Under the pieces are notes generated by a model, which saw nothing but the letters and a program-made list of their open reading frames with translations, did not search any database and was not told the DNA's origin. From Agapanthus africanus (taxonomy: Eukaryota; Streptophyta; Magnoliopsida; Asparagales; Amaryllidaceae), in the NCBI GenBank assembly GCA_030015575.1, contig JASDDO010000016.1:70305396-70369395 (forward strand): 64,000 nt of DNA, given 5' to 3'. Positions 1-10,329 of the stretch are shown here, piece after piece; position 1 is the first letter of the stretch; each line of letters starts with the position of its first letter. The position numbers were made by a program, and so were the translations under genes.

Positions 1-540
1 GATTGGTCCCTGAAACTCACTGATGCCCTTTGGGCATTTCAAACCGCTTATAAGAACGATCTTGGCATGTCTCCCTATCGGCTTGTGTACGGAAAGGCTT
101 GCCACCTACCTGTCGAAATAGAGCATCGCGCATTTTGGGCGATAAAGGAGCTGAATCTGTCTCTCGAAGATGCGGGCAGCCATCGGAAGCTGCAGTTGAA
201 CGAACTGAGCGAGCTTAGGGATGAGGCTTACGAGAACGCGGTTGTCATTAAGAACCGAACGAAGGTGTTTCACGATAAACACCTTTTGCGCAAAACTTTC
301 GTACCTGGTCAACAGGTACTGCTTTACGACACCCGGCTACACTTCCATCCAGGAAAGCTCAGATCTCGCTGGAAAGGGCCGTATTTTGTGCGGAATGTCT
401 ATCCGCATGGCGCTGTGGATTTGGAGAATCCAAAGGACGGTTCATTTTTCAAAGTAAATGGACACCGACTAAAACCGTACCTTAGCGCCGAACCAACAGA
501 GGAGCTCCTGGTCTTACAGGAGCTGGTTTACCCTGCATAA
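1..540 (+). CDS. Integrase C-terminal part of Athila-like Ty3/gypsy pol (partial)
   Basis: The frame is open from base 1, about 179 codons, ending TAA at 538-540; an internal Met at 67 is not a real start. It carries the end of the integrase core, with the motif [19 protein letters not shown] typical of plant Athila/Tat-type integrases, and then the C-terminal DNA-binding fold with a V-P-G-Q-x-V-L-L-Y turn and the [11 protein letters not shown] signature. Integrase joins retrotransposon cDNA to host DNA. The catalytic residues lie outside the window. There is no internal stop, so this copy may be fairly young. No chromodomain follows, as expected for the non-chromoviral lineage. Confidence 0.9.
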   Translation, partial: DWSLKLTDALWAFQTAYKNDLGMSPYRLVYGKACHLPVEIEHRAFWAIKELNLSLEDAGSHRKLQLNELSELRDEAYENAVVIKNRTKVFHDKHLLRKTFVPGQQVLLYDTRLHFHPGKLRSRWKGPYFVRNVYPHGAVDLENPKDGSFFKVNGHRLKPYLSAEPTEELLVLQELVYPA

Positions 541-2235
541 TCTTCCTCTGCCTACCACCAAACTTCGGTTATCCAGCCAAGAACACGTGGACACTGTTCC
601 AAATAAGTTTGGGGGTATGTAAATACCATTTTGTATATATTTGTGGATATTCTTTTCCTTTTTTGCTCTTTTTCTTTTCTTTAAAAATAAAAAAAAATTG
701 TGTATATCTAACCGACAATTTTGACCCTTCAATGATCTCTTCATGCAAAGACAGTGAGGACACTGTCCAGTTTAAGTTTGGGGGTACGCTCGGTACGCAT
801 TTCTAACCTTCGCATTCATATGTATATTTTGCATCTGCATACTAAAATCCATAAAATCCATAAAAATCTGAAAATTTTCTAAAAATATAAAAACTTTTCT
901 GTCAAGTTAGCTAGTGGGAAAACTCTGATTCAACATTTCGACGGTTTTGTTTGATGAGATAAGAATAACTAAATCTTATTTTTAGATTTTGAAAACCTGA
1001 AAGATAACTCTCCTTTGAAGTTAACTATAGCTGATATACGTCTTTACATCACACTACACGTGTTGTGAGTTTTGGAAATTAGATGACAAGTCTTTTATGT
1101 CTAAAAACTTTTAAATGGATAAATGATTTTCTGAGGATCAAATAGGTTTGTTCTGAAATAAGTAATATCAAGAATAGTTTATGAAGTAAAGTGAATATGA
1201 AGAAATGTTATTGATGCCTTAATTGGAACTAAGTCTGAAAAATAACCCATCTAGAACTTGATTGGAATGATTACACACCGAACCCACTAAACACGTCTTT
1301 TATCCAAAAAAAAAAATTGAACTGCCGGTTATGTCTCCGTTCGTATTGAATCATTATGATTTTCACGCCAAACTGTCTTTTGTTTTTGGACCTAGGTAAC
1401 TTGAGTAATTAAGTCCGCTGGGGTGCTTCTACACCTAATGCCCTAAAGCCAACTGGTTTGGGTGCATTGGCCCAAAGCTCGCTAAGAAGCCTAGAAAGTC
1501 CAGATTAAAACAAAGTCAAGCAAGTGTTCTCTCCGAGTTAAAATTCCTAACGGTTCTTTGTGTGAGAATAATCTTGATAAAAGACAGGCTTTTATAAAAA
1601 AATATTTCTAGCGGAGATATGAAGGTTTTATTCTATGATAAAGACTATTGCACGTTCACAGAGGTGTGTATGAAATGAAAACAAGAAAAAGGTGGAGTGA
1701 AAAATAAGACCAAGTTTCCTGTTAAGGAAGATAGAAATTCTGAAGTTGAAACTTTACTGGAAAACGAAACTTGAAAAATGCTTAACTCTTTATAAAACTT
1801 ATGTGATCCTTTCAAAATTTTTATCTGGGCTTTATTGTGTGACATGATGACTTAAATCGATCCTTCTAGAAACTTAACGACACTATTTGCACTGCACGTA
1901 AAGACATATAAAATCTGTAGTTAAATAAGAAGCGAGGTGTGAAAAATAAAGGTTCGATAGTCTAGACTTAGGATAATAGAATTATTATTTTCTGAAACAA
2001 AACTTTAGGATTTGAATCATAGTTATTTTGTAAAACTAGCTTGACCGGATTTTGTGGGTAGTATCCGCTGAAAACCCTCAGGAGACAACACTCCTCCTAC
2101 TAGGGACACCTAGAGGTTTAACGGCTTGTTGCACATGCTCAGTGCAATCGCGTTCCCTGCGAAAGTGAGGTTAGGAATTTTTTGTGAATAAATTAGCTTT
2201 GCTCGGGACGAGCAAATGATAAGTTTGGGGGTATT
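541..2235 (+). other. Long 3' untranslated region of TE-A
   Basis: This is about 1.7 kb without a convincing gene between the integrase stop and the 3' LTR. It contains two early PPT-like motifs AAGTTTGGGGGTA near 605-617 and 773-785, an AT-rich middle, and a block at about 2053-2168 nearly identical to 63100-63215 in TE-G. A perfect stem-loop TGCTCG-GGA-CGAGCA (about 2200-2214) stands just before the terminal PPT. The long spacer is usual in Athila-type elements, where an env-like frame may sit; none is recognisable here. Confidence 0.75.
2221..2233 (+). promoter_or_regulatory. Polypurine tract of TE-A
   Basis: AAGTTTGGGGGTA lies two bases before the LTR start TGTTCATA. The same tract stands before the 3' LTR of TE-G at about 63271-63282. 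It primes plus-strand DNA synthesis. Confidence 0.75.
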
Positions 2236-3820
2236 TGTTCATATCAGATTTTTGCATTTTTATACCGCCCAATTTTTATCATATTGCTTATCGGTAGGTA
2301 CTCTTGAGCCGTATTTGCTAGTCAATTGCAGGATACAGGTTCTCGGCTCTAAACGATGAAATTCATGGAAAAGCACGACAAAATCCGGGTTCCTGCTAAC
2401 CACAGATAAAATACGGGTCTCCGCTCTCTATCCGTATGTTGCCACACACCAGTTTAAGAGACAAAATGGCAAATCGATTGTCATTTTCATGCACAAGGCT
2501 CAATGGCAACACAAGATCCAAGAAATCTACGTGGAGCTCAAGAAAATCATGACAAAAAGATCCACATTCATCACCTTTTTGTTCAACAGAAATTCGGGAA
2601 AAATCGTGAAGACAATCTGAGAAAAAACATATACCAGAATACAGGGCACACAATACCAGGGAAACCCACAAAATTTGACAAGACAATTCATCTATACAGC
2701 CGCGGAACCGCGGTCAATAAGGGGTCTATGCCGCGGTTCCGCGGCCGTACTGGCGCCGCAGTTGGCCAAACTTCAGGGGTATATTTGTCTTTTCATGAAG
2801 GGTCAGAATTTTGCCCTAGGTTTCCATCCCCCTGCCTATAAATAGTCCAGAACTTGCCAAACCCAAGGGTGCTTAATCTTGTATTTTAGGTTTTAGAATA
2901 CTTGTTCTTCTTCTTCTTCCTTTTCTCATCTCTTCTCCATTGAAAAACTTGTAGTGAGCTTTTGTGAGTGAAGAATGATGAATAAAGAAGTTCTTTTTGT
3001 TATTATACTTGTCTTGCTCTTGTTATGTTAATTGCTTGTAATCTTCAATTGATAATTTAGTTGTTATTTATTGTTGTTTCTTTCTTATTCTCTTTTCCTT
3101 TATCCTTAAACAACCATGATGCTTACGTTTGATCCTTGCCAAGGTGAGGTCGCAAATAGCTAGTTGTTATCTTCTAATCTCCTTCTTTCTATCTTCCACC
3201 TTTGTTTTATTTTTCGTTCTTCTTGTAATGGGTGAGTAGTTTCCATACTTGTTAGGGTAGGATAAGGAAAGTTTGAGAGAAGGAAATCTCTCTCACTCTT
3301 TCCTTGCCCAACATCTTAAATCGACTCCCGTTAATTGAACCACAATCCGCTCCCTACGGCACCCTATCCTACATGATAGCGGTGATTCCGTAGTGAGACC
3401 GGTTGTGGTTGAATTAACCGGAGGTTATGGCTAAGAGCCAAGAACGGACGGACAAGCACCAAAAGGAAGAACTTAAGCGTTGGAAAGCCTAGCATATACT
3501 CGCAAGTTCCTTCCTAGTCGTGCCAATCCCCGTTGTTGCCGATTACCGTAACACCGATATTAAGAGTGGCAACAAAAGAAGTGAGCGACTCCTAACTTAA
3601 ACTAACCTAATCCTAACCCTAACAAGCTCTCTTTACATATCATTTTAACACTTAGCTAATCACAAACAAATCTGGACTTTTGGACTTAACTCGTTAAAGC
3701 ACATAGAAAAAGATTCCCATCTCCCTGCGGACGACCCGTACTCAACCGGCTAGCTACAAGCGAAACCGTTTTGATTGCGGTAATTAACTAAACTTGAACA
3801 CGCAAAAACCTTACCAATCA
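2236..3820 (+). repeat. 3' LTR of TE-A (1585 bp)
   Basis: It begins TGTTCATA and ends CAATCA (TG...CA). It is clearly related along its whole length to the TE-G LTRs (57360-59068) but diverged, so TE-A and TE-G are sister subfamilies. It carries a 14-bp GC inverted repeat at 2700-2744 and a TATA box at 2837. The CT-rich stretch at 2905-2940 resembles a 5' leader. No protein gene is supported inside. Confidence 0.88.
2837..2845 (+). promoter_or_regulatory. TATA box of the TE-A LTR promoter
   Basis: TATAAATAG lies at a position conserved with TATAAATAT in both TE-G LTRs (57958 and 63883). The surrounding CC-CTATAAATA-CCAGAACT context is also conserved. It probably marks the U3/R boundary, with transcription starting about 30 bp downstream. 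Confidence 0.65.
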
Positions 3821-5742
3821 ATACTCCCGATTCGCTAGTTTTTGAAATGGGTAAGACTCGGGTCTAGTCTAACATCTACTATACAAACTACTGATCTAAC
3901 TATCAAGTCAATCAGGAGGGGTATGGAAACCATCTAAATCTGAGTCGATATATGTGTAAACATAAATATAATAGTCGATGATCCCGCCTCAATAGTATCG
4001 CGTACGATACCGTATATCATCTGACATCCTCGAGTCATGAGTGCGGATCAATCATCAAAATACAGCTCGTACGGTAAGTCGTCGTACGGCATCCCAATAG
4101 CTGTGTACGGGTCGATATCACATATCTCTCATCACATATCCGATATCATTATCATCATATCACATAATCTGGTGTACTAATCTAGGTCTAGTACAAGTCG
4201 ATACCATCTATATAAGTAAGAATGCGTGTGTGAAACACACGTCCAAAGCCCCGCTAAAATCACATATAGTATCCCAAATACGAATCAAATCACATCACCG
4301 ATAACCCGGCACTAAGCCCAATCTCATCGACTCATCTCTAATATCCTCCAATATCATCATCGTCACCGTATAAACATAGCAATTCAGCACGTGTGTGCGT
4401 GTGGGTGCAAACCTATTCTAGGTTCGCGACTAGAAACTACACTAGTTACTTCTAACCCTAACCTATGCATATTACACCTAACCCATCCTAAGAAACCAAG
4501 TCACACATAAGCTAGCATATATATGTATATATATAGTATATATGATATACTAGACATCGGACTGCGGGGGTGCTATACGCCATCCGCCCGACTTTTCCCC
4601 GTAGATATAAATCTACTCACCTTGCTTCTCGTGTTCCGATGCCGATGTCGCCATCTCAATCTTCAACGCCTCGATGTCACGTGGGGTACCTACAAGGATA
4701 TCACAAATGCTAAAGCACATGATAACCGTGTCAGAAACCAAAACGGTACATGCTACGCCAATAGGTAAAAACCTATAGCCTTGCGTGCAAACATAGCCAA
4801 TAACCCTTTACCGTTGGCGTTCAAACGCCACCCGACAGAAACAAATCATCGAACACCAAAATCCATGCTAAAATAAGTCGTAAATCATGCGCCAACTCAA
4901 CAAAATCAACCCAGATTTTACCCTAACTGGAATCAGTCAAAACTAGACATACCCAGGGCCAAGTTTACAGGTAAAGGAGCCGTGCACCAAAAACGAGACG
5001 ATTCCCCCCTGCTCTGGCCGCAAATTGCGGCCAGGGGGATTAAATCTGCGGCCACAATATGATGGTTGGGGCTAGAGTTTTGGGTGTTGGTTTCTATCTG
5101 CCTGCACAACTCACTGCCAACTCAAAATTATTTTAGGAGGTCCCGGGTGATAGCAGATTCCAGAAAGGCACGAAAAGTCGACAAAACGCTAACCGACCCT
5201 AAATCGAACAATCTAGTATTTTTACTGGGATCTGGGATAGATCTAGGGTTAACTGGTCTTAACAACACCTAGTAAGGCTATACTAACATTCAAATCCATC
5301 ACTTAGCCAAATCTCACTCAAATCACCTAAAACTAGCACTAGATCACACTATAAACACTAAATTTCAGCTTTAACGACCATATCGAGCAAGAAAGGAGTT
5401 AGGTTGCGGGATTATACCTCAAGGGGGTCCTCGGATGAAGGAGAAGGGAAGAGGGAGGAGGGGAAAGAGGCTGCTGCTGCTGCTAAGCTGCTCCTTGTGG
5501 CTGTTTGCTTGTGTTGTTGCTGTTGCTGTTGGTTGCTGCTGGTTCTGCAGCTGCTGCTGCTTGCAACTTCTTTCTCTTTGCTTGCTGTTGCAGCAGCTAC
5601 AGTTGAGGCTGTTGTATTTAGGCTGAGGTTGTTGTGTTGTGAAGGGGTGTTGTATGATGGTGTGTGTGTGAGTGAGAGGGACAGATGTGAGTGAGACAAG
5701 AAAAAGTTGTGAAGTGAAATAGGATATGGCATTACCTTAGCC

Positions 5743-5782
<40 letters not shown>

Positions 5783-6258
5783 ACATGTTAGCACACACAC
5801 AAGCCATCATGGCTCACTCTCTCACCCCAAGTCAACCCCCATCCCTAATCATCATTAAACAAAACCAAAACCCTTGATTAACCCCAACCAAAAGGTTCCA
5901 GCCACCATGGTTAATTAAACATGGTTAACCCTAGGCTACCATGAATCCAAAACATGAGACATGTGTGACAAGTGTAGGAAATGTTATGTGCACATTTTTG
6001 CACAATAAGCCAAAAATCCAATTAGCGATTTTTAATCGCGATTAACACTAAAATAACATATACTTAACCATAAAAACTTAAAAAATGGCATATTTCCACA
6101 AAATACCCTATTTTAGAATTTCCATAATTTATTTTTTTTCAGAATTTTCCCCATTTATCGGTATTTAATTATACCGAAATATTAAAATATTCATTAAAAA
6201 TTAATATTAAATTATGAAGATTCCCAAAAATAATATTTTATTTTTTTGAAATGCTACA
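3821..6258 (-). repeat. 3' LTR of TE-B, portion right of the TE-A insertion
   Basis: It is collinear with 12632-14196 plus 36581-37444 at high identity (2438 versus about 2429 bp). Read on the minus strand it begins TGTAGCATTT at 6258. Landmarks are the chromovirus LTR block with CTACTCACC (about 4612-4620), an AT dinucleotide tract near 4518-4550, the palindrome GGCCGCAAATTGCGGCC near 5018-5034, a CTG/TTG-rich stretch at 5470-5600, and a CT microsatellite at 5745-5779. Open frames in the trinucleotide and CT stretches are compositional, not genes. Confidence 0.85.
5745..5779. repeat. CT/GA microsatellite in the TE-B LTR
   Basis: About 17 uninterrupted CT units. The same site in the partner LTR (about 36945-36963) is clearly shorter and ends in TTTC, so the tract changed length after insertion. 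Confidence 0.9.
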
Positions 6259-6274
6259 GTCTTCCCCCTTATAG
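6259..6274 (-). promoter_or_regulatory. Polypurine tract of TE-B
   Basis: On the minus strand this reads as a purine run AAGGGGGAAGAC directly before the LTR start TGTAGCATTT. It corresponds to the AAGGGGGGAAGA tract before TE-T's 3' LTR, preceded in both by a conserved sequence containing TTCGGGGACCGAA. Confidence 0.75.
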
Positions 6275-7600
6275 AAATTCGGTCCCCGAATTTTAAATTT
6301 AAACTCCCAATTCTAAAATATTTCAATAAAATGTCCAAGTCAACGGGGCTCCGAAATCATCGATACATAAAACGCATCATAGCGCAATACATGCGCATGA
6401 GTAACGAGCAGATAATTCAAAATCAAAACTCCGTCAAGTATCCCGCAATCATTGGAGTTAAGGTGAGAACACGAATGCCAAAACCAAAGCAAAACCGAAA
6501 TGCTGTAAATCGGAACTATACATGTAAATATATGAAGGAAATGCATGCCAAATTCTTTAAAGTCGATGTGCAATGCGCATAACACTACACAGTGGCGGAC
6601 GTCTCAATTAGAAAATAGCCATATACGTATATTTCTTTTGTTTAATATGCACGTTCCGCCATTTTGAAAACAATTTAAAAGGGTTCCCTATTTCAAACGT
6701 TTCGTGTCATATCAGACACGTAAGTAAAATACTGAGACTATAGCTCGCTTTTTGGAATCCCTTTGAAATCTATCAATGCATGCAAAACACACTCAGGTAC
6801 TGTCATCTGACTAGTCCTGCTCAGTACGAAAACAAATCGCAATATCATAAAAATGTACTGCTCCATAAGCAATCAATCCCAAAATATGCATATAAAAACC
6901 CTGTGCGTCCGGTGCGCACGGAAATCAAAATCTATACATGTGCCAAGCAGGTGCACAAAGCGACATTAAGGTGCAACGGGTGCGCACGCAACATCGGTCA
7001 TAGGCAACGTGTGTGCCTGACAGCAAAATCAGGTGCATCTGACATGCACGAAAAATCTCGATTTAGTGTATCTGGTGTGCACCAAATCGCATCTCATAAT
7101 ATGCGCCCAACATGGGCGAAAATCCAAATCAGGTGCATCTATCATGTATGAAATCATGAAATCCAACATCAAGCGCCGAAATCCAATCGGGTGCACAGGG
7201 TGCATAAAATAAATATTGAATATCACCATCGAAATCGAAGTCCAGCACATCTAAGTGCACAAAATACGAATCACTGCACTGCAAGCATGTGTGAACTATA
7301 CCGAGTGCAAAAACCAAAGCGTGTGCGTATGTATGCACAAAATCAACTCAACTGTGTGAAACCCATAAAATCATGAACACGAGAAATCAAGGCACGAAAA
7401 CGATATCAAGTGCAACAACTGGGCGGAAATCGTAAATACTCAGTAAGTGCCACCATGGTGCTCGAAAACAAATATCATGAAACTCAGTCATCAAGACTAA
7501 ATCATGCAAACAGAACGCCCAAAATCCAAGATGACGGATACGTGATAATCGAATCACAAAATCACAATTCATAACTACCGTCGTCGGTAGTTCCTCCTTC
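6259..7600 (-). repeat. TE-B 3' untranslated region with degenerate GTGCA-type repeats
   Basis: No gene is supported. From about 6880 to 7590 the sequence is a decayed repetitive tract: words such as AGGTGCATCT, GGTGCAC and GTGCACAAA recur every few tens of bases between AAATC-rich spacers. ORFs on both strands follow this composition and are not credible genes. Variable tandem repeats in the 3' UTR are known from some plant Ty3/gypsy elements, which fits the position beside the 3' LTR. Confidence 0.5.
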
Positions 7601-9960
7601 AAGGTCGAGAAGGTGTCGGTGTATCCAATGCTAGCAGCGCACGATATCTACTTGCCTCTTGCTCACGGTATGGCATCCTCTGTCTCTGGGTCCTTATCTT
7701 CTCTATGGATTACCCATCTCACAATCAATCGGCTCATCGGCCCTGTCAGGTGTGCTAACGGGGACGATTCTGTTTTGGCACTTCTCTGGTCATCTCTCGG
7801 TCAACCATCGTGACCACTCATAAAGCAGCATGTCACTGGCGTCGGCCTCTGGCTCTCCGAATGCACATCACACATCTGTTCCTAATGCAAATCTTATTGC
7901 AGCAGTATCCTAGAAGGAATCCCGTTCAAGGTCTCTTCCGATCTTGCCTATGCCGATCTGTACGGAAGCTGGTACTCTTACAAAATCCTTTCTCGTTTTC
8001 TGGACATCTGCGTGTTCCACACACATTTCCTCGAAAACTAGCCGTATCCCAATGCCTCTGTAAGCCTATCAGGTCTTTAACCTTGAAGGAAAGTAATGAC
8101 AGCTCGTCAGCGTCTCGCACGAACCTCTGGTTCCATTTGTCTTTATCGTCGTCCACTATGACGTCACGCCATGCTATCTACGCACTGCACTGTTCTCGGC
8201 CACGATCAGTCCGAAGTCTCTTGCACGGACTTGAAATAGCGTACTCTATAGTTTCATCACTCTATAGAAGATGTTTGGCCGAACAGGTCCTCGGGAACGC
8301 GTCCCAACCATCGGAGGAATACTCAACACTCGTCCGTCCTCGATCAACTCACAACGCATCTGGGTGAGGTCCTTTATCCGAACTTGGTCCATAATCTCGT
8401 CGACGATGCCGAACTCTGGCCTGTTGGGTGTGCGCAATATGACCTCTGCTGGGTCCCAGTCTTCTCGTATAATATTCCAGAAAGGTCCTGTCGAGGTCTC
8501 TCTCTCTCAAATTTTATTTCTGCCGAATTGCCCGGAAGTCATCGTCCTTTACTGAAGCAAATTCTTGTTCCGGAACGGCTGCATACTCCTCGCGACTCCT
8601 TCTGGAAGGTATATCCACATATTATGCCTCTGCATGCGCATCGCATCTCTGATGTCAGCGGAGTGGAACGTCACCTCGTCGAATTGTCGTGCGAACTCTT
8701 AACTTCACTCGGCTCCAATGTCGACTGATTTGGACTCGTCTCATCGTGGCTGCATGGACTGCGCTCCAATGGCTATGCTCGTATCTGGAGTCTCCCAAGT
8801 CGTATGTCCCATCACATGATATTCGAATGATGTCGACCCATCCGATCGACTCGTCAGAACCTCATAACCCCCCAAGAGATCAACATCTTGGGTACAGTTT
8901 AATAGTATCGAGTACATACCACGGCATCGGTGGTCCAGCCGTAGAAGGGCAAACCCAAGCCTCACTAATGGCGCCGCGGAACTGCCGCAAACCCTAAGGT
9001 TTAAAGGCTTTCACACAGTCATTATGTTGAGTTAGGGTTTCATTCTTCTAGAGGGTCCATAGAATTGCCTGCATGTCTTTCCGAATACCTTAAACTTGGA
9101 ATAGTAGGTTTCTGACATTCGATCGTCTCAGTCGACTCTCAACGTACCTGCGTGAAGTCGCCTCTAGCTGGAATCAACCTGTCTGATGACCTCGCATCGG
9201 GGTAGGCGAACAATCCACATGTCCTAGTCATTCTTCCTTGATGACTAGCGAACTTCTATCATATCTCTAAGTACAACTCGTACCGCAAAAGCTCCAACAT
9301 CTGAGGCGATATCTTATCATTCGCAGCAACAACTGGCTCTTTCGTCTGTACGCTGAACAACGCCTCAATCCTCCAGGAAAGGCGATACATTGGCGGTCAT
9401 GTCTAAATCGGTCTGCTCTAGATCTGAGTAAGACTCTCCACACTGGAAATCTTCAACTCAACTGGGCCTGCTCCGGCGCATAAATCGGACGAATCACCCT
9501 TGTCTCCCAAATCGGGTAGACTAGCTATCATCTGTCTCATATCTGCCTGGAAGCTCCGGCGATCTCAGCTCATAAGCTCCGGAAGCGAAATCCTGTCAAT
9601 CTTAGCAATAGCTGGTTCATCTTTCTGCACGGTAGGCGACATCATAGTCTCTGAGGTATGCTGTACATCAACAGTCCTCTCTCAACTGGCAGCTCTAACA
9701 ATGGCCCGATCATCCGGTGTAAAACTAATCACTCGCCTCCATAAGAGGTCACAATCATCAATACTAACTCGAGACGTTCCCATGTCACCAGAAAACACAA
9801 TGGTCGGCCCTCGTACCAGACGAGCTTGCCCTGACCGTAACTCTAGCAGCAGCCCAAACTGTGCTCAAACAATGGCAACAGGAACCTCAATCGAGTATCG
9901 AAGAGAGCAGACCAATGGCACGAAAGAAAACAACAGATCCAGAATGGATACATGATCATA
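7600..9960 (-). pseudogene. Decayed, unassigned coding region of TE-B
   Basis: Minus-strand frames look protein-like but are broken by stops and frameshifts. Blocks visible: about 9960-9240 (segments around GDMGTSRVSIDDCDLLWRR and PELMS-stop-DRRSFQADMRQM), about 8500-8246 (about 80 codons, including RPEFGIVDEIMDQVRIKDL), and 8156-7926 (76 codons, starting MDDDKDKWNQRF). They are charged and mixed in composition. None matches Gag, protease, RT, RNase H or integrase motifs that I recognise. They may be a non-autonomous element's own ORF, a captured host gene, or scrambled gag. About 137 bp (8932-9069) is homologous to the TE-F leader at 54287-54430. Function unknown. Confidence 0.4.
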
Positions 9961-10329
9961 AGAAGGAACAACATCAATGAAAGTATGATCATGAACTAAT
10001 AGAATCGAGGATCTCAAATGGGTGTATAATCATGGGTATGAAGAGAATCACTGATCTCGAAAATATGTGCATCCTAAGGTTTCTTAAGCGGAGTGGCGTG
10101 TCGTAAGTATGCCGCGGAACATACCCACGGTACGTCACTCTACTTTAGTCACCTATTCCATCAACCAAGGGTCATCCTACGCGACGAAAGTTCGGGTCTA
10201 ATACCCCCTCGACTAAGTCTAAGTTCCGTAAGGTCAAGCCTAAGTTCCGTATACATATAGACGCCCTAGGCTCCACATAGTCAAACTTAGACTCGAACCA
10301 AGGTTAACCTAGCGCTCTGATACCAACTT
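9961..10329 (-). other. TE-B 5' untranslated leader
   Basis: It lies between the 5' LTR and the decayed coding blocks, read on the minus strand. It shares words with TE-T's leader, such as AGGATGACCCTTGGT (10168-10182 in complement; 18233-18247 in TE-T). It holds no ORF of note. Confidence 0.55.
10314..10326 (-). promoter_or_regulatory. Primer-binding site of TE-B (initiator tRNA-Met type)
   Basis: The minus strand reads TTGGTATCAGAGC, complementary to the 3' end of plant initiator tRNA-Met. It sits a few bases inside the LTR end at 10330 and fixes the orientation of TE-B. Confidence 0.85.

Larger units (their letters stand above)
1..3820 (+). mobile_element. TE-A: Athila-like Ty3/gypsy element, 3' part only
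   Basis: The window opens inside an LTR retrotransposon read on the + strand: integrase end, long 3' untranslated region, purine-rich PPT and 3' LTR. The LTR ends CAATCA at 3820 and is followed by ATACT. The intact form of the same target is visible in the other LTR of TE-B at 12632-12636 (ATACT in the same context), so TE-A inserted into TE-B's left LTR with ATACT as the expected 5-bp TSD. The 5' part lies left of the window. The Athila-type assignment rests on the integrase sequence and on clear relatedness to TE-G, which has a tRNA-Asp-type primer site. Confidence 0.85.

Noticed and set aside
3609-3630. Telomere-like CCTAACCCTAA words
   Set aside because: Only one or two degenerate units in LTR sequence; not a telomeric array.
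5404-5810. ORFs on both strands in the CTG/TTG- and CT-rich stretch of the TE-B LTR (also 36563-36941)
   Set aside because: They follow trinucleotide and dinucleotide runs, exist on both strands and lie within an LTR; no protein family is implied.
7810-8367. 185-codon plus-strand ORF inside TE-B
   Set aside because: It opposes the element's orientation; the minus strand in the same place has more protein-like composition. No domain is recognisable.
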